Of a stretch of 62,000 nt of DNA, positions 22,821 through 34,768 are shown piece by piece. Source of the stretch: Phoronis australis (Eukaryota > Phoronida > Phoronidae). The position numbers and the translations under genes are program-made. The notes below the pieces were generated by a model, which was given only the letters and a program-made list of their open reading frames with translations, was not told the origin of the DNA and searched no databases. Numbering within the stretch: position 1 is the first letter of the stretch; the number at the start of each line of letters is the position of its first letter. The DNA is taken from NCBI GenBank assembly GCA_002633005.1, contig NMRA01000301.1, positions 1-62,000 of the forward strand, written 5' to 3'.

Positions 22821-23304
22821 ATCTGAGTAAAGAAACATTTGCGGTTTCAAAACTTTCAGAGTCGTGTGTCGTAACGGCCCTACATTAAGCAACCGAGGCC
22901 AAGTACAAAGCATGTCCTCAAAGTTTTGATAAGCAAAGTTCACGGCATACTGATTGCAGGGTCACTGACACGCATCACGGTCTTAGGCATCAGTTTATAT
23001 CGGTTGAATTATTTGTAATACTTGTGGCTAGCACGTACGCGTTCAATAAGCCATTGACATTTGCATCTAATCACAATTCTTCCGCTGTTTTGAAAACAAA
23101 CAATCATTTTCATAATTTTTCGGGAGAACGTGAACTAAAACGATATGACAAAAACTACATATGGTAGTCCAGATTCTACATCTGAAGACCACACGTGCGT
23201 TCATAGACATACAAATGAAAGAAAACGATGAAACAACTGCCACATAATTACAAGGAATGATAAGAGAACGTCTCAAACTTCAGGTCTCTGCATACAGTAT
23301 TAGG
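22821..23304. other. Spacer between the two 1.7-kb units
   Basis: About 480 bp with no match to either unit and no recognised gene. Confidence 0.5.
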
Positions 23305-25010
23305 TGTTCATATTGCATTATACCTCATCTCAGTAAAACTTTTTATCAATCATGGGAAAAAATTAGTTGTATCATTGCCACAAGACGTTAAAAAGAGGCA
23401 ATTTTCTATAACTGTTCTGTCTATATTGTTGATGAATAAACGTCGGTCGAAATCAAATGTTATAACACTGATTCATGCCAAAGGTTTGAAATAGCGCCCC
23501 CGTTAGAGTTCTGACTTGACCTGGTGACCACTAGAATCGATACAATAAACTTATACACGTTGTTTTTTTAAAATGTGTCATAGAACTGTAAATTGTATGA
23601 GTTTTCGTTTGCGAGAGTGTTGTTTTTGAATTACTGGATTAATAATTTTTAAGCTCTACTTGAAAACGCAGACTACCTGGTAACTTTTCTTTAGAATTAC
23701 AGGTACTGAGTTAGTCCGAAGACTAAAGTTTCAGAGTTTTACCCCTTGGAGTAGACGCAAAATGCGAAGTATTGTGTTCTTACTCCAAAGGGCTCGGAAG
23801 GCTCTATCCTAGGTGCGAAGCTGTTTACTGAATTAAATATACAACTTTGCGCCGATGTGGAGTAAAACTGACTAAATGAAATCTTCTTTGAATAATCTAA
23901 ATTATTTACCTGCGTTGCAAAAACTGGTTTCTAACGTCATTCTGCTGCTACAATTGTGGTGTGATCTTTTGCGTCGGCTTTCGGCACAATGAAACTATGC
24001 ATCGGCTATTAGCCAGTTTCTTTTTCCCAGATTCTTCAATTAAACGTTCTCTCTCGATGTTGCGTAAACGTCACAACAAATGATCAGATCTGATTTCACT
24101 TCATTATAAGTTTTTAGAATTTTGATATCAGTAAAGCGAATTTTAGAACAAATTTTGCTGAGATGATGTCATCATTTCATGGCAGATGTCGAAGAAAATC
24201 GGGAAGTGGCGCATGTCACGATTGTACTCCTTTCAAAACGACGACATACCTTTCTTTGTTACAAAAGGCGGGAAATCACGCAAGAAAATGGCGTTGGATA
24301 TTTTCGCTTAAACGACTGTAAAGGGCATGGTGAGTTCAATTGACTCCAGGATTTTGCATGCACACCCGCAGGTCTTCAGCTCATATTGATACAAGTTTCT
24401 CGACGAGGTGGCGAGTGTAAATATCCGGGATATGTGCGAGTTCAAGGTCTGTCGGAGCTCAGTACTTAGTGGCACCTTCCTGTATTTTTATTGTTTTCAT
24501 ACAGCTGTAGCTGGCTAAACAGGAAGGCTCTAACTTCGAAACGATTTTTTCTCCGAAAGTGAAAACAATGATGATGACACAATAACCGATCACATTCTTC
24601 CGTTTCCATGCACCCATGATCTTAATATCTGCGCTATGTTCAAACCATTGTATCAACACATTAAGAAATTGTACCAAAATAAACAATAATTATCTGGGGC
24701 AAGTGCAATATACAGTGCGATGAAGTCTTGATGATGAAGTGCAATAACGGATGAGCGCAAATGCGTGCTACTTGTTGAGCATTCCCCTGCACGTAAACCA
24801 TCCTGTGTTGTATTCTGATATCTATGCACATTTACATGTACTGTAACATTTCAAATTTCTTGGTTGTTGATACTTTTTTTATGCATAATGTACATGTATA
24901 AGCAGTCTCATATTTAGAGTTCGAAAATTTGTTTCTGCGATATCATTTAACGTTTGATTTTACCACGCCGTCAACAATTCAACATAAAGTTTATATTGGT
25001 GTAAATTCAC
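23305..25010. repeat. 1.7-kb direct duplication, unit 2
   Basis: Counterpart of 21100-22820, diverged by many substitutions and small indels, so the duplication is not recent. Confidence 0.8.
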
Positions 25011-25694
25011 GGAATTCGTATTTGTAGAATGATTCGATTTTGCCACCTTAGAATAGTTGAACAAAAGTTGATAAATCGATGTCAAGACCTGAGTGGCCAC
25101 TGGTGAACGAACAGCGAACAGTTAAATGTTTCTCTGGCCAATGTTCACCAGCTATAAGTCATAAAATGGCAATTCCCAGACAAGGACACGCATAAACCGA
25201 ATTGGTCGTCTCTGCTAGGTAACCACTTTGCCGACCCAAATGCCGACCGCAGACGGTTCCTAGCAGACCGTTGTTGGTCGGCTTGACGGTCAGTCTTCGA
25301 ACGGTCGTCGACCAATTTTCCACCGGTCGTGATGTGCGCTGTATGATTGCTTAGATATAAATAACTTCTAACACTCACCTACTGTAAAGAAGGTTAAAAA
25401 CCAAAGTTAACACTCCGTAATAAAAACTGCAGAATATGTTAGCCTAGAAAACACAGCAAATTATTCAATGTCTAAAGATACCAAAAGTTTGGATATTGAC
25501 TGGGTTGGACTATGTCGAAAATGTGTACGTAACCCCAATGTGGAATTCAGTAACACAACTGGTCATTGCAAATGAAATTATTGCCTTTTAAATAACAACA
25601 TGGTGCTGATTGTCATCGAAGAAAAATAAATGGCCGCACAGCATTATGTTACCGTGTGATGCAGAAACAGTGATGTAGTGTACGTACCCCCTTA

Positions 25695-25770
25695 GAGGGG
25701 CAGTGTGGCCTGGTTGAAAAGTGCCCACTTTCTTTACCGGAGGTCGTGGGTTCTAGTCACACTGCTAAAC
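25695..25770 (+). mobile_element. tRNA-derived SINE head
   Basis: A box-like TGGCCTGGTTGAAAAGTG (25706) and B box-like GGGTTCTAGTC (25748-25758) have tRNA-like spacing. It shares GGCA(G/A)TGTGGCCT(G/A)G and AGGTCGTGG with the minus-strand copy at 38700-38815, so they form one family. Confidence 0.65.
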
Positions 25771-25955
25771 ACTTGAACCAGGTTTCAAGCTTCTCGGATC
25801 GGTTTTAACCATAATAAAACATAAAATAGTTCCAGGTGATCAGTGCAATGGGCCCACATGCGAATCCTGTGCATGTCTTGTACAACGTGTATCAGACAGC
25901 CTGCAATTGTTTTTTAAGTACCCTCTTTTGTAATGTTTACATTTTCAGATCTCTT

Positions 25956-26225
25956 GACCTCAAAAATGTGAGTGCAACCATTAAAACTAACATTCTAAGT
26001 GACCCAAGAGCAAAGATACTGAGGAAATTTTTTTTACGGGCGCCATTTTTAAAAGTCCAAGATGGCGCCCAAAAAATGAAATTTCCAATTCCGTGACCTG
26101 AGAAATGCAGGTGTAGCCATAAAAACCAACATTCTAAGTGACCCATAAGCAGAGATGTTGGGCAAAATCCATTTTACCGGCGCCATTCTTGAAAATCTAA
26201 GATGGCTGCCAAGATTGCCGCCAAA
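25956..26225. repeat. Two-unit 138-bp tandem with GGCGCCAT hairpins
   Basis: Units start TGACCT(C/G)A(A/G)AAATG at 25956 and 26094 and share ACATTCTAAGTGACCCA. Each unit ends in a hairpin, GGGCGCCAT..ATGGCGCCC in unit 1 (about 26038-26071); the stem is less perfect in unit 2. Confidence 0.75.
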
Positions 26226-26289
26226 AATGGAATCAATTATTTTCTTACTTGTCATTCCATGAGGTTTCCAAAAATGTATAGTTTCCACT

Positions 26290-27124
26290 TTCCCAAAAAA
26301 ATTCCAACAACATTACACAACAAGCCTGACTACTAGTTAAATAGCGCCAATAAAGTTTTTGAAAAAGTAGTTACTTGTCATTTTCTAATCATTTTGCAAG
26401 AGTAGAAGTTCTCATTATACAGTGTTAAGATATGCAATGTATCATCATCTGCAACAACTTGATCAGCAAAGTAATAAGTTGTCTTATTTTAGTATCTGAT
26501 ATTTCTTCAATTTGATCAAGAACATGTTCAATTAAAACCCACCTTATGAATTTTTGCATGATAGAAGTGGGCTGTGACCACACTTTGTAGTGAACGTACC
26601 CTTTTATACAATTGTGATGCATTAGGCCATAAGAATTTATTCGGTGGTTCTTGTGCAAAAATATTTTAAATTACAAACCTGAAATGGTGGCACTTTATAC
26701 TAACCCAGCTTTTACAGTTATATGACAACCTTCATTTTTCACCAAAAGTGACCACCGAATGTGGACCTTGATTATGATTGCCCGACGACCACGTTGCGGG
26801 AAGAAACAAAGCTGAGTCAATACCATAATCAAAGTGCGGTTGGAATAGGCTAAAAAATTAAGCCAACGGAACGGAATGTGAAATATTATGTGGCCCTAAT
26901 CGATACGAAACTTTTTATTCGCCTTCGGAACACATGTCTCGCTTTTATTTATTTCTTGTTTATTTATTTATTTTTTTTTTGTTTTCTTTTTTATACTTTT
27001 CGAACAGGACGAAGTAAAGGAGTCGAAGAGCGTAGATGAATTATCGTACGCGCTTAGGAGCAGAGCCGAAATACTCTGAAAACGACTCAACAAACATCTT
27101 ATTCAAAAGTTTAAGGTATGGTTC
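26290..27124. other. No gene; T-rich low-complexity tract
   Basis: 26940-27000 is a TTTATTTATT/poly-T tract. The rest is unremarkable. Confidence 0.5.
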
Positions 27125-27450
27125 AGTGGCGGATCTAGGATATTATAAGGGGGACCCATAAATTTGTATGTGGCAAAGGGGCAAAACACGATCCCATGCG
27201 CGCACCCTGTCTAAACATAGGTGAGGCCCGAAAATCTGGGAATATGTACCTTGTACCAAAATTCAAACAGAGGACTAATCGCGCCGGCGGTTTGATTCCG
27301 ACACACAAACTAGCTGCACACATTGTTACGTCTTGTTCCAGTCGCATGCTAATTGCCGGATTTCATTAGTAAACTCAATATTTCCTGACGCTCTTGCTGG
27401 TTTTTGCGGCAGCCGAGGGGGGGGGGGACAGTGCTAAATTCGGACTGGGT
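27125..27450. mobile_element. MITE copy with CAGTGGCGGATCTAGG end
   Basis: The left end is CAGTGGCGGATCTAGGATAT followed by a G-run. The interior shares ACACATTGTTACGTCTTGTT and ACGCTCTTGCTG..TTTTGCGGCAGCC with the copies at 8109 and 59730. The right end is a G-run and AAATTCGG. Confidence 0.65.
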
Positions 27451-28778
27451 AGGAACTAACTAGGAATTGGATATGAAGCTGGCGGGGCTGTAGTCAAGAA
27501 TGGCATTTGCCCAAATAACACGATTTATGTCAAAGTGTCATAAATCTCATTAATGTTGTAAACTTCCGACACGAATGAAGGGGAAAATGTCACACACGCC
27601 ACGAATATGAAGTTTTGTAATATGTGATACCGTTTCTGACCTGGCCAATTCGTCACAGTCTGGACCTGCAGCTTCCGGCGTTCATTAGTACTACTGGCCT
27701 ATGCGACATCTTATGAGATGTGGCATGCAGTAGTATTTCTATATTGTTGTCGATGGATGACGACGAGTTTTCGTCCGAAGCGATTGACACTTTACTTCTT
27801 TGTGACAATTTTGATTATTTACGTTTTCGTCTGTATCTTTAGATATTTTTCTATTTTACATGTGACGATACGTTCCCATTTTCGAATACATGTTGTATTC
27901 GACGTATTGTCGTTTTCGCCATTTTTACACACGTCGAGGTGTTTTTCTACATTCTTTCTCAGAAATGTATACAACACTTAATACAGATTTCATCAAAAAC
28001 TTTTGACTGGAGTCTCAAATGGTAGCTTTATACTTTATTCCCAAAACTGTTAAATTGAATTTTAAAAACATTCTCCACTATTTTAATGAAAAAAATTATC
28101 AATTCGAGCCACATTTTGTAACTTGATTGGTTCTTTTTAATACATTTGACCAATTAAGTGCAAATTTAGTTTGAACCCTAGAAAGGTCAACATGAACCTT
28201 GACTGAGAAAAGACTAAGTTTACCATTTTGTCAGGAGTCATAAATGGAAATGGTGAGAAAAAGTGAAAAAATGACGACGAATGGATTAGGACGTGATTGG
28301 TGAGTATGACATTGACACTTTTAGGATTTTTCTAGGCGAACAATGACAAGGCAGTAAATTGGAAAAAAATTCTCGAACTTTTATCATTAAAGTAAAAAAT
28401 GTACACTCACTGTTGAAAGCAGAGTTTTTGCGCAAACAGTTTGATATCAATATCATTAAAATCAGTTCGTTTACAGCCATTTAGTTGCAGAAAGTTCATG
28501 CATTAACTAAATATTAGAAGAATTTACCAGTGAGTGAAAAATGTGTGAAATGCTCCCATTACTTCGATTTTTAAAAATATTCATTAATGCCCTCATTTGT
28601 TGTAAAGGATATCAATAGAACGAAGAAAGTATAAATATTTCACTGGCATGCCTTTCATTTTCCACCACGTTGCATGCCAATATGTATGGAACAACACTAT
28701 CGTCACCTTGTGACGGTTCTTTTCTGACGAGTCATTTCTAACACGTTGACGCTTCAGTGATGCTGTCGATGTTCTTAA
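27451..28778. other. Mostly empty; weak short frame
   Basis: An ATG at 27753 opens MDDDEFSSEAIDTLLLCDNF and stops after 27 codons. The acidic start resembles first exons of transposon genes, but there is no donor and no homology I can name. Nothing else was seen. Confidence 0.3.
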
Positions 28779-30136
28779 AGGAGCATGCCACCCAAAAAAC
28801 AACCTAATTTGCATCAATTTAGATCGAGTAGTTTCAAACGCCGTCTGTTCAGAATTTCGAAGTATTTTCCGTGCGATACAGACAGGAGAACTGTGTTGTT
28901 TAGATTTGTGATTTTTTGAGTTCTAAACACAAAACGCTTGTTATCCTGGCCAGTGACTCGGAGTCCGATCAGGCCCGTCGCGGCCGGCCGGATTGACTCG
29001 TTATCACGGCCAGTTGCTCGGAAACTGATCAGACATCACGAACATAAACCAGTCAAAGCTCAGTGGAAACTAAACTTTCAGTCAAAAAAAAAATACTATA
29101 CTAGTGAGCCAAAGTAATGTGCACGTGATTATGTTGGTGAGTTAGCCACGAGACTGCAAATCTATCTACTCGTCGGGGGCCGCGAATTCAGCCGGTTCCG
29201 CTTTCACCGACAGCAGGCCGTCAGGGCAGCTAAGTTGTACATTGACAATCATTATTTGAGTAATGCAAATGTAAATAAAGATTCCCCTAACACCTGGTCG
29301 TGGGATGGAAATCGAGTTGTTTCACAACAGTTTCTGCCAGCAAACACTAAATTAGCATGAGCTCACACGGCCTCGGTGTCCCCTCAATTAGTTTTATTGC
29401 ACCTAAAGCCGGTAACGCAGTGATTTATTCATTGCTGGCTTCTCAAATCATTAGCACTCACGAACACTCCAAAGGCATTACAAATTGCATCTAATGAGAC
29501 AGACTTTGTTCCAGTTTTATATAATATTGGTTAGGGTGAGAATAATTCATTTTGAAAAAGAACGCTCAGTAAAACGCCAACATGGCAACTCGAAATCCCG
29601 ACTTAGGACGAGCTAGAGCTCGATCATCAGGTGGATCATCGCAAGTGGATCGTTAAGTTTTACAGGATATAAATTCGAACAGCAATACAGTGATGAAGAA
29701 ATACTGGCGAGGCGCCGTGAACAAGCTCAGACAACGGAACAATTGGAGTTATTTGGAAAGCCGGCATTCGCCGATCAGGCACTGTCGACGTACGCAGGCC
29801 ACAGACACGGAAATGTTTCACGGCCTCATACTTGCTATTTACAGCGTACATTTCATTCTTCACTACCATGAGCATTTCGGACTCTCGAGGAAGTAAAAAA
29901 AGATATACCCGCTTTCCTCGCAGTTGCTTAGTTCGGACAAGCGGGAACGATGCACCGCAACATAGCGGCATTCACTCTGCATATGAACCACTGACGTCTC
30001 TAGCGTCGTTTCTCACCTTCTTCACAGGTTAGCGCGACACCTCTTGGCAAGGTACGGTCGACCCTATGCGAAGCGATGAGGATATAGACCGATTAAGACG
30101 GTAAAAAAGACTAATTAAATCGGGTGGCATTCCCCT
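28779..30136 (+). mobile_element. TTAA-flanked 1.36-kb element with P2X7-like relic
   Basis: Flanked by TTAA (28775-28778 and 30137-30140). Terminal inverted repeats are AGGAGCATGCCACCC at the left and, on the opposite strand, AGGGGAATGCCACCC at the right (13 of 15). Internally it carries a decayed P2X7-like frame. It is the more complete relative of the element at 12560-15271 and shows that element's uninterrupted structure. Only 15 bp separate its right TTAA from the left TTAA of copy B. Confidence 0.85.
29582..29850 (+). pseudogene. P2X7-like fragment, frameshifted
   Basis: The ATG at 29582 opens MATRNPDLGRARARSSGGSS but stops at codon 25. In another frame the text resumes as GYKFEQQYSDEEILARRREQ (29665 on), continuing through TTEQLELFGKPAFADQAL. 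It aligns with the GYQFEPKYTAQELLERR fragment of the older copy. The Cys-rich core is not recognisable, so no functional protein is expected. Confidence 0.4.
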
Positions 30137-31575
30137 TTAAAAGAACCAATCAGTGTTAAAGTCCTGCTCTCAAACTGCTCATGTGGTTCCAGTATCCGAA
30201 AATACTTACTACATAAAATCTTATTTTCGAAACCCTTTCTTTTTATTCTTTTCGCCTTTCTTGCAAAAAGCGATTTTTAACAGTATTAGTCCCTTCTCTG
30301 TGAGCGTATAATTACCGGCTGTCATTGCTCATTTCCGTACCCACATTTCCGGCACATCAGTTCAGGAACTTGTCCTGAACGCCGCCATTTTTTCCTTGTA
30401 ATTGAATGTGCTATGGCTTGCTCGAAAAGTCTTCATTATTTGTTTTATTAGTAATATCTCGTGATTGGTTTGTGTGTGTAGTGTATTTATAGTTTGTAGT
30501 TAGTCGTCGTTGAATTTTTTTGGAATGTTACGCGTACTTCTAATGGTAAAATAGCATTGGTGTTTAGTTCCTTACGTAGGCCGGTCGAACATAGGAACCA
30601 ATATGGGTCGAACCAATTTTTTTCTTTTTGATTTTTTTCTAGTTTTGAAAAAGTACTTTGCTATCATCGGAAAGTTAGTGCATTCTACTCAGTAAAAATC
30701 GAAAAAGTATCACAATCGGGGCAAGCAGTGTAAAGATATTGCAATTTTTGTGGCGAAATTTGGGTCACTTTGTTTGGATCGCGTCGGCCATATTGGAGGA
30801 CAGCGGGATAAGTTACGAATTTAAAACTAAATTGTAAATAGTTTTCGCCTACAAAATACGGTGAAATTTACTTAGACATATCTTTACTTACTATTTTGCA
30901 CGATTCGACAGTGTTCACCAAATTTCAGGCTCGCAGTTGTTACTCAATAAGTGATAAATGTGCTCACCATTGCCGTTGGACTTCGTCTCATATCTGGCGG
31001 CACCGACAACATGGCGAATTTTGCTGAACTGAAAGGCATGTTCAATCGGCTACTTTGTAATTTGTAAAGATTTAACGTTGATACATTTTGACAAACGTTG
31101 CTACAAAAGAGGAACTTTTTTCAATTTTCGTGTTTTTGTGAAAAAATATAAGATATATTCGAATTATTTTACTATGGATGGGATTCAGCTGATCTTACAC
31201 TAAGCTAAAAAAATAGTTGAATTAATTTTAAAATCGTTTTTTGTTTGATTGTCAACTGCTGTTCAAGGCTTGATTCGGTGTCACAAAATGATTCATATTT
31301 TTAAAAAGTTTAATTCTTAACTCTTAATTGCTTTCAAGTCATGTTTTGTAACTTATTGCTTCTTAATTCAGGTTATCAAGTTAACAATATGAATAATCTT
31401 AATTTGGGAAATAAGCTATGTTGGATTGTGAAGCGTCAAGCCTCCATTTCTTGTTCCTTGCAACTTCATGTTTTTTTTAATCATGCCTGTCAAATTCTGG
31501 TGTAAGGAAACACTATTCAGTCACCATGGTAATAGTTACATGTCCACTTTCATAACATGGAAACTTTTGCTGTTG

Positions 31576-31821
31576 CATGCGCGCAACCAGGGGGATTGGG
31601 GGGCTAGAACGAGCCTCCCATTTCGCGAAGTGGGCAAAAAGATCCGCCCCCGAGAAACAAAATGCTTGAGAAAATGGGACAAAAGTCCACTAAAAAAGCG
31701 CAAACGCGCAACTCACCGTGGTGCTCCCATTTTTTTTAGTCCGCCGACTCCTTTTTTAGGAAAACCTCCACATCGCCGGGAATTCGAGCCCCCCCCATAT
31801 TGAAGGCTGGGTGCGTGCGTG
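31576..31821. mobile_element. MITE inserted in copy B only
   Basis: Flanked by a 5-bp direct repeat TGTTG (31571-31575 and 31822-31826). Ends are CATGCGCGCAACCAG and, inverted, CACGCACGCACCCAG. Copy A has the uninterrupted site (GCTGTTCAATAG on the equivalent strand, near 17905), so this is a true insertion after A and B separated. It is the same family as 17544-17777 and 53093-53305. Confidence 0.85.
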
Positions 31822-31953
31822 TGTTGAATAGTGTTTGTAATGCTAAATGTTGTAAAGTATTGTTTATTTTAAGTTACTTATTATGTTAAAAGTTTGAATC
31901 ATTTTGGGTTAATGAATAAAAATGATAACATTTTGTATTGGACTTGTCATACT

Positions 31954-32143
31954 TATGTGCTCGAACGAGCCCCCTATTTGGAGAAATGGAAAAAGGTCTG
32001 CCTCAGTCAGAGAAGCACGAATTCCGAAAAAAGTAGAAAATAAAACAATATTCCACTAGAAGACAGGAAGTACCAGAATTTAGCGTCTGCAATTCATAGC
32101 TCTGAACATACCCACTGAATCTTATAGGCTTGGTGCGCTCATA
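31954..32143. mobile_element. ATGCGCGCACC MITE, old copy inside copy B
   Basis: Orthologous in position to the copy inside A (17544-17777). The interior reads AAGCACGAATTCCGAAAAAAG..AGACAGGAAGTACCAG, as in the 53-kb copy. Confidence 0.65.
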
Positions 32144-33059
32144 CAAAGTCTGGGCAAATCTCTATTGAAAGCCAACAGCTTTGCACAGTTTGCGAGAAGT
32201 ACCCAAGTTCTCAATATACCTCGTTTGAGCCAGCGCTGTGGCCAGCAACTAGTTAGTCCTAAGGGTAGCCTTGGCGCAAAGCTGTATAGGTAGGCCTACA
32301 TGTACTAACAAGCTGTATTTTGACGATAGCCTTCACTGGTAGCTGGCAGTGGGGCAAGCTAAGGTCTGCTGTGGCAGTTTGACACAGCACTAACCAGTCC
32401 GTAATTTCATTGCAAGTGTCTGAAACTATCTTTGAATATATGAGGCATTTACGATTTGAGCATTTTACTTCGACAAAACAGCTCGAAACCGCATGCATTT
32501 GCCGTTCGCTAGTGTCTGTTCTCGATCGGCACCGGGTCCGATAGGTCACGAGTCTAGCAAAATAATTTCTGTCAAAATTTATTCGCCACATTTCTTCAGC
32601 AAATTCGATAAAGTTGTCCGTATTTTGATTTTATTAAAATTAAGGCGCGCTGTCGATTATTTTATCCCCGTTTGCAAGCTGGTAACAGGCACTTGTCCAT
32701 CCACACTTACGGCGTTTTCTTAGCGGCTAGCCTGGGTTCCTGAATGAACTGTACAACTGTACTTCCGGGTTCGCGGCAAGTTCAAAATGGCGGTGGTTAT
32801 TCGGGTGCGAATCGTGAGTGGCACGCTCATTTAAACTTTTTTTCGAGTACGAATCTTGTATTAGTTATGGGGTAAGTACTTCTTAGATCCTTATAACATC
32901 CTCTAACCATGCAATAAGGGTTAACAACGCGTGCGACCAGGTCTTTAAGGTTATACAGTGTGTTCTGATAGGCAAATCCGTGTGAGAACTGTTCAGTGCT
33001 TCCTAAGAGTTCCGGGATGTCCGTTGGACCCCCACACACTCGTGCTTGTTTATAGTTAG

Positions 33060-33510
33060 CTGGGTCTAAAAATAAAATCGTTAACTTTCGATATCACAAA
33101 TACATGTACTGTATGCGGCAACAGGTGAGGGTCTGAGTCCACAACATAGTAGTGGTGATCGATAAGGGTGACTGTAGCGATTACGCACCACTGTTCGTCA
33201 TTTCTGATTTCACCGCATTTGTTCCCATCATTAGAGCTTCCGTTATTCCTTTACAAACATTGTTCTATAGTCAGAGAGGTTTGCCTTCACGATAACACGT
33301 CACGTCTGCAATGGGTAAATGAAGCGCCGTTGCTAGCGATAGAACCCTCGAATGTGTGTGTATGGATTTTTTGCTTACATGTACGGCATACTGCGACAAA
33401 TTAGTCACGGTGTGATCACGACACTTTGTATTGCGGGGGTTGCTTCAACTGTTCATAATGCTTCTGCGGTTGATCCATTTGATTTGGTTCATATTAAAAG
33501 CAAACAAAAG
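33060..33510. other. No feature recognised
   Basis: Unique-looking DNA between copy B and the MAM gene. An AACAG|GTGAGG string near 33125 is not backed by a frame. Confidence 0.4.
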
Positions 33511-33529
33511 CACATATACACACGCACAC

Positions 33530-33590
<61 letters not shown>

Positions 33591-33602
33591 TACGCACACA
33601 AA
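33511..33602. repeat. (CA)n microsatellite
   Basis: ACACAC run with a few CACG interruptions. It lies just upstream of the first MAM exon. Confidence 0.98.
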
Positions 33603-33692
33603 CAAATACAGGATGGCACTTAAGGTCAAATATTATCACTGTATATCTTCAGACCGTACCTACTTTTCGAATATTTTTTTGTTTTCTAACAG

Positions 33693-33868
33693 AGATTCCA
33701 AGTATTAACAGTGAAGTGTGTGATTTTGAGTCACCATGCGCATGGATACACTGGGACAACCCGTGGAGGGAGGAAATTGGCCGAAATAGCATGAAGGACC
33801 TCCTTACGACAGATTTACTACACCAAGGAGATCAGAAAATTGTCCATCACCACAATATTCACTACAGC
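33693..33868 (+). CDS. MAM-domain exon, N-terminal part (MAM-a)
   Basis: Acceptor gttttctaacag|AG and donor CTACAGC|GTAAGC bound two bases plus 58 codons. The frame reads SEVCDFESPCAWIHWDNPWR and then REEIGRNSMKDLL. CDFE..xCxW is the canonical start of MAM domains, extracellular adhesion modules of about 160-170 residues with conserved cysteines. The usual DFDW segment is not obvious, so this domain is unusual or relaxed. Its donor is phase 0, but the next visible exon needs two leading bases, so at least one exon carrying the DHT part should lie between them. The gene extends upstream of this exon. Confidence 0.65.
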
Positions 33869-34768
33869 GTAAGCAGACCGAAAGACAGTGGCGGTCACAG
33901 CCAGGGAGACCAGTGAGACGTGTTTCTCGCGGGCATAAGAGCTACCAAACGAATCATATACGTCACCATTCTGTTCTCATAGATACTACACAAGGTATCC
34001 CTTATAGCAATCACAGTGCTATAGTAACAGACACAAATCTATTTTTATCAATAATGGACCACACGTACTGTACTTAAAGAAGTCAGGTATACGCCCTCTT
34101 GTTAAATTTGATAATCCTAAATAATCCAACTACCATGATAAGCGACTGCGTAGGAATTCTGTAAATACCCAAATTTTTGTACTTTTGTTCTTGTGAATTG
34201 TCCTAAAACATATCCGTCCGTTTACGTCAATCTTCCCTGCTAACGGAAATCGAAATTACACAGACACGATCTTTGTCGTAAACACTCAGTGGTTAACAAG
34301 ATCGTTTCTTTCGCTCAGCAGTTGTAACGTAAGCACGACATTTGTGATTAACACAAGCTAGGTACCACAGATCTCCAAATTTTTGATGATCTAAAATAAC
34401 TTTGAAATCACCTGTGTTGATAACTGGATCAATTATAGAATTGTTAAATAACTCAGTTTAAATTGATAGCCGTTGATACTGTTTGTTTGGTGATATCCTG
34501 AGAGCACTGCCCAGAGATGCAAACGGTAATCCATATTGGAATCGAACTATTTGCGTCAGTCTTATGTTGGAGAGTGACATAGTTAATCAGTTGTGTTTTA
34601 GGTAGCGAGAAGAAAAAAAAACAGTTTTCAGTGAATCAGTCAACATTTTTCCTTGGGGTTCATTAGTAAATGTTGCGCTATTCAACTAGTGTCGTTGTGA
34701 TTTATGCATGTTGTGCATTTAAAATTTCACATTTTGCTCCGGTTCTTAAGTCATTTCCTCTTCCTGAG
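33869..34768 (+). other. Intron(s) of the MAM gene
   Basis: Expected to contain a short exon with a DHT..GxYL motif. I could not identify one. Confidence 0.4.

Larger units (their letters stand above)
30160..32944. mobile_element. TTAA element family A/B, copy B (inverted, 2.79 kb)
   Basis: Reverse-complement relative of 16756-19317, with TTAA at 30156-30159 and 32945-32948. The left end AGTCCTGCTCTCA is one substitution from copy A's end. The right end (AGACCTGGTCGCACGCG on the other strand) has decayed. Extra length relative to A is mainly explained by the private MITE at 31576-31821. Near its right end it has ATGGCGGTGGTTATTCGGGT followed by a GTGAGT donor-like site. Confidence 0.85.

Noticed and set aside
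33431-33639. Thr/His or Val/Cys repeat proteins
   Set aside because: Translations of the (CA)n microsatellite.
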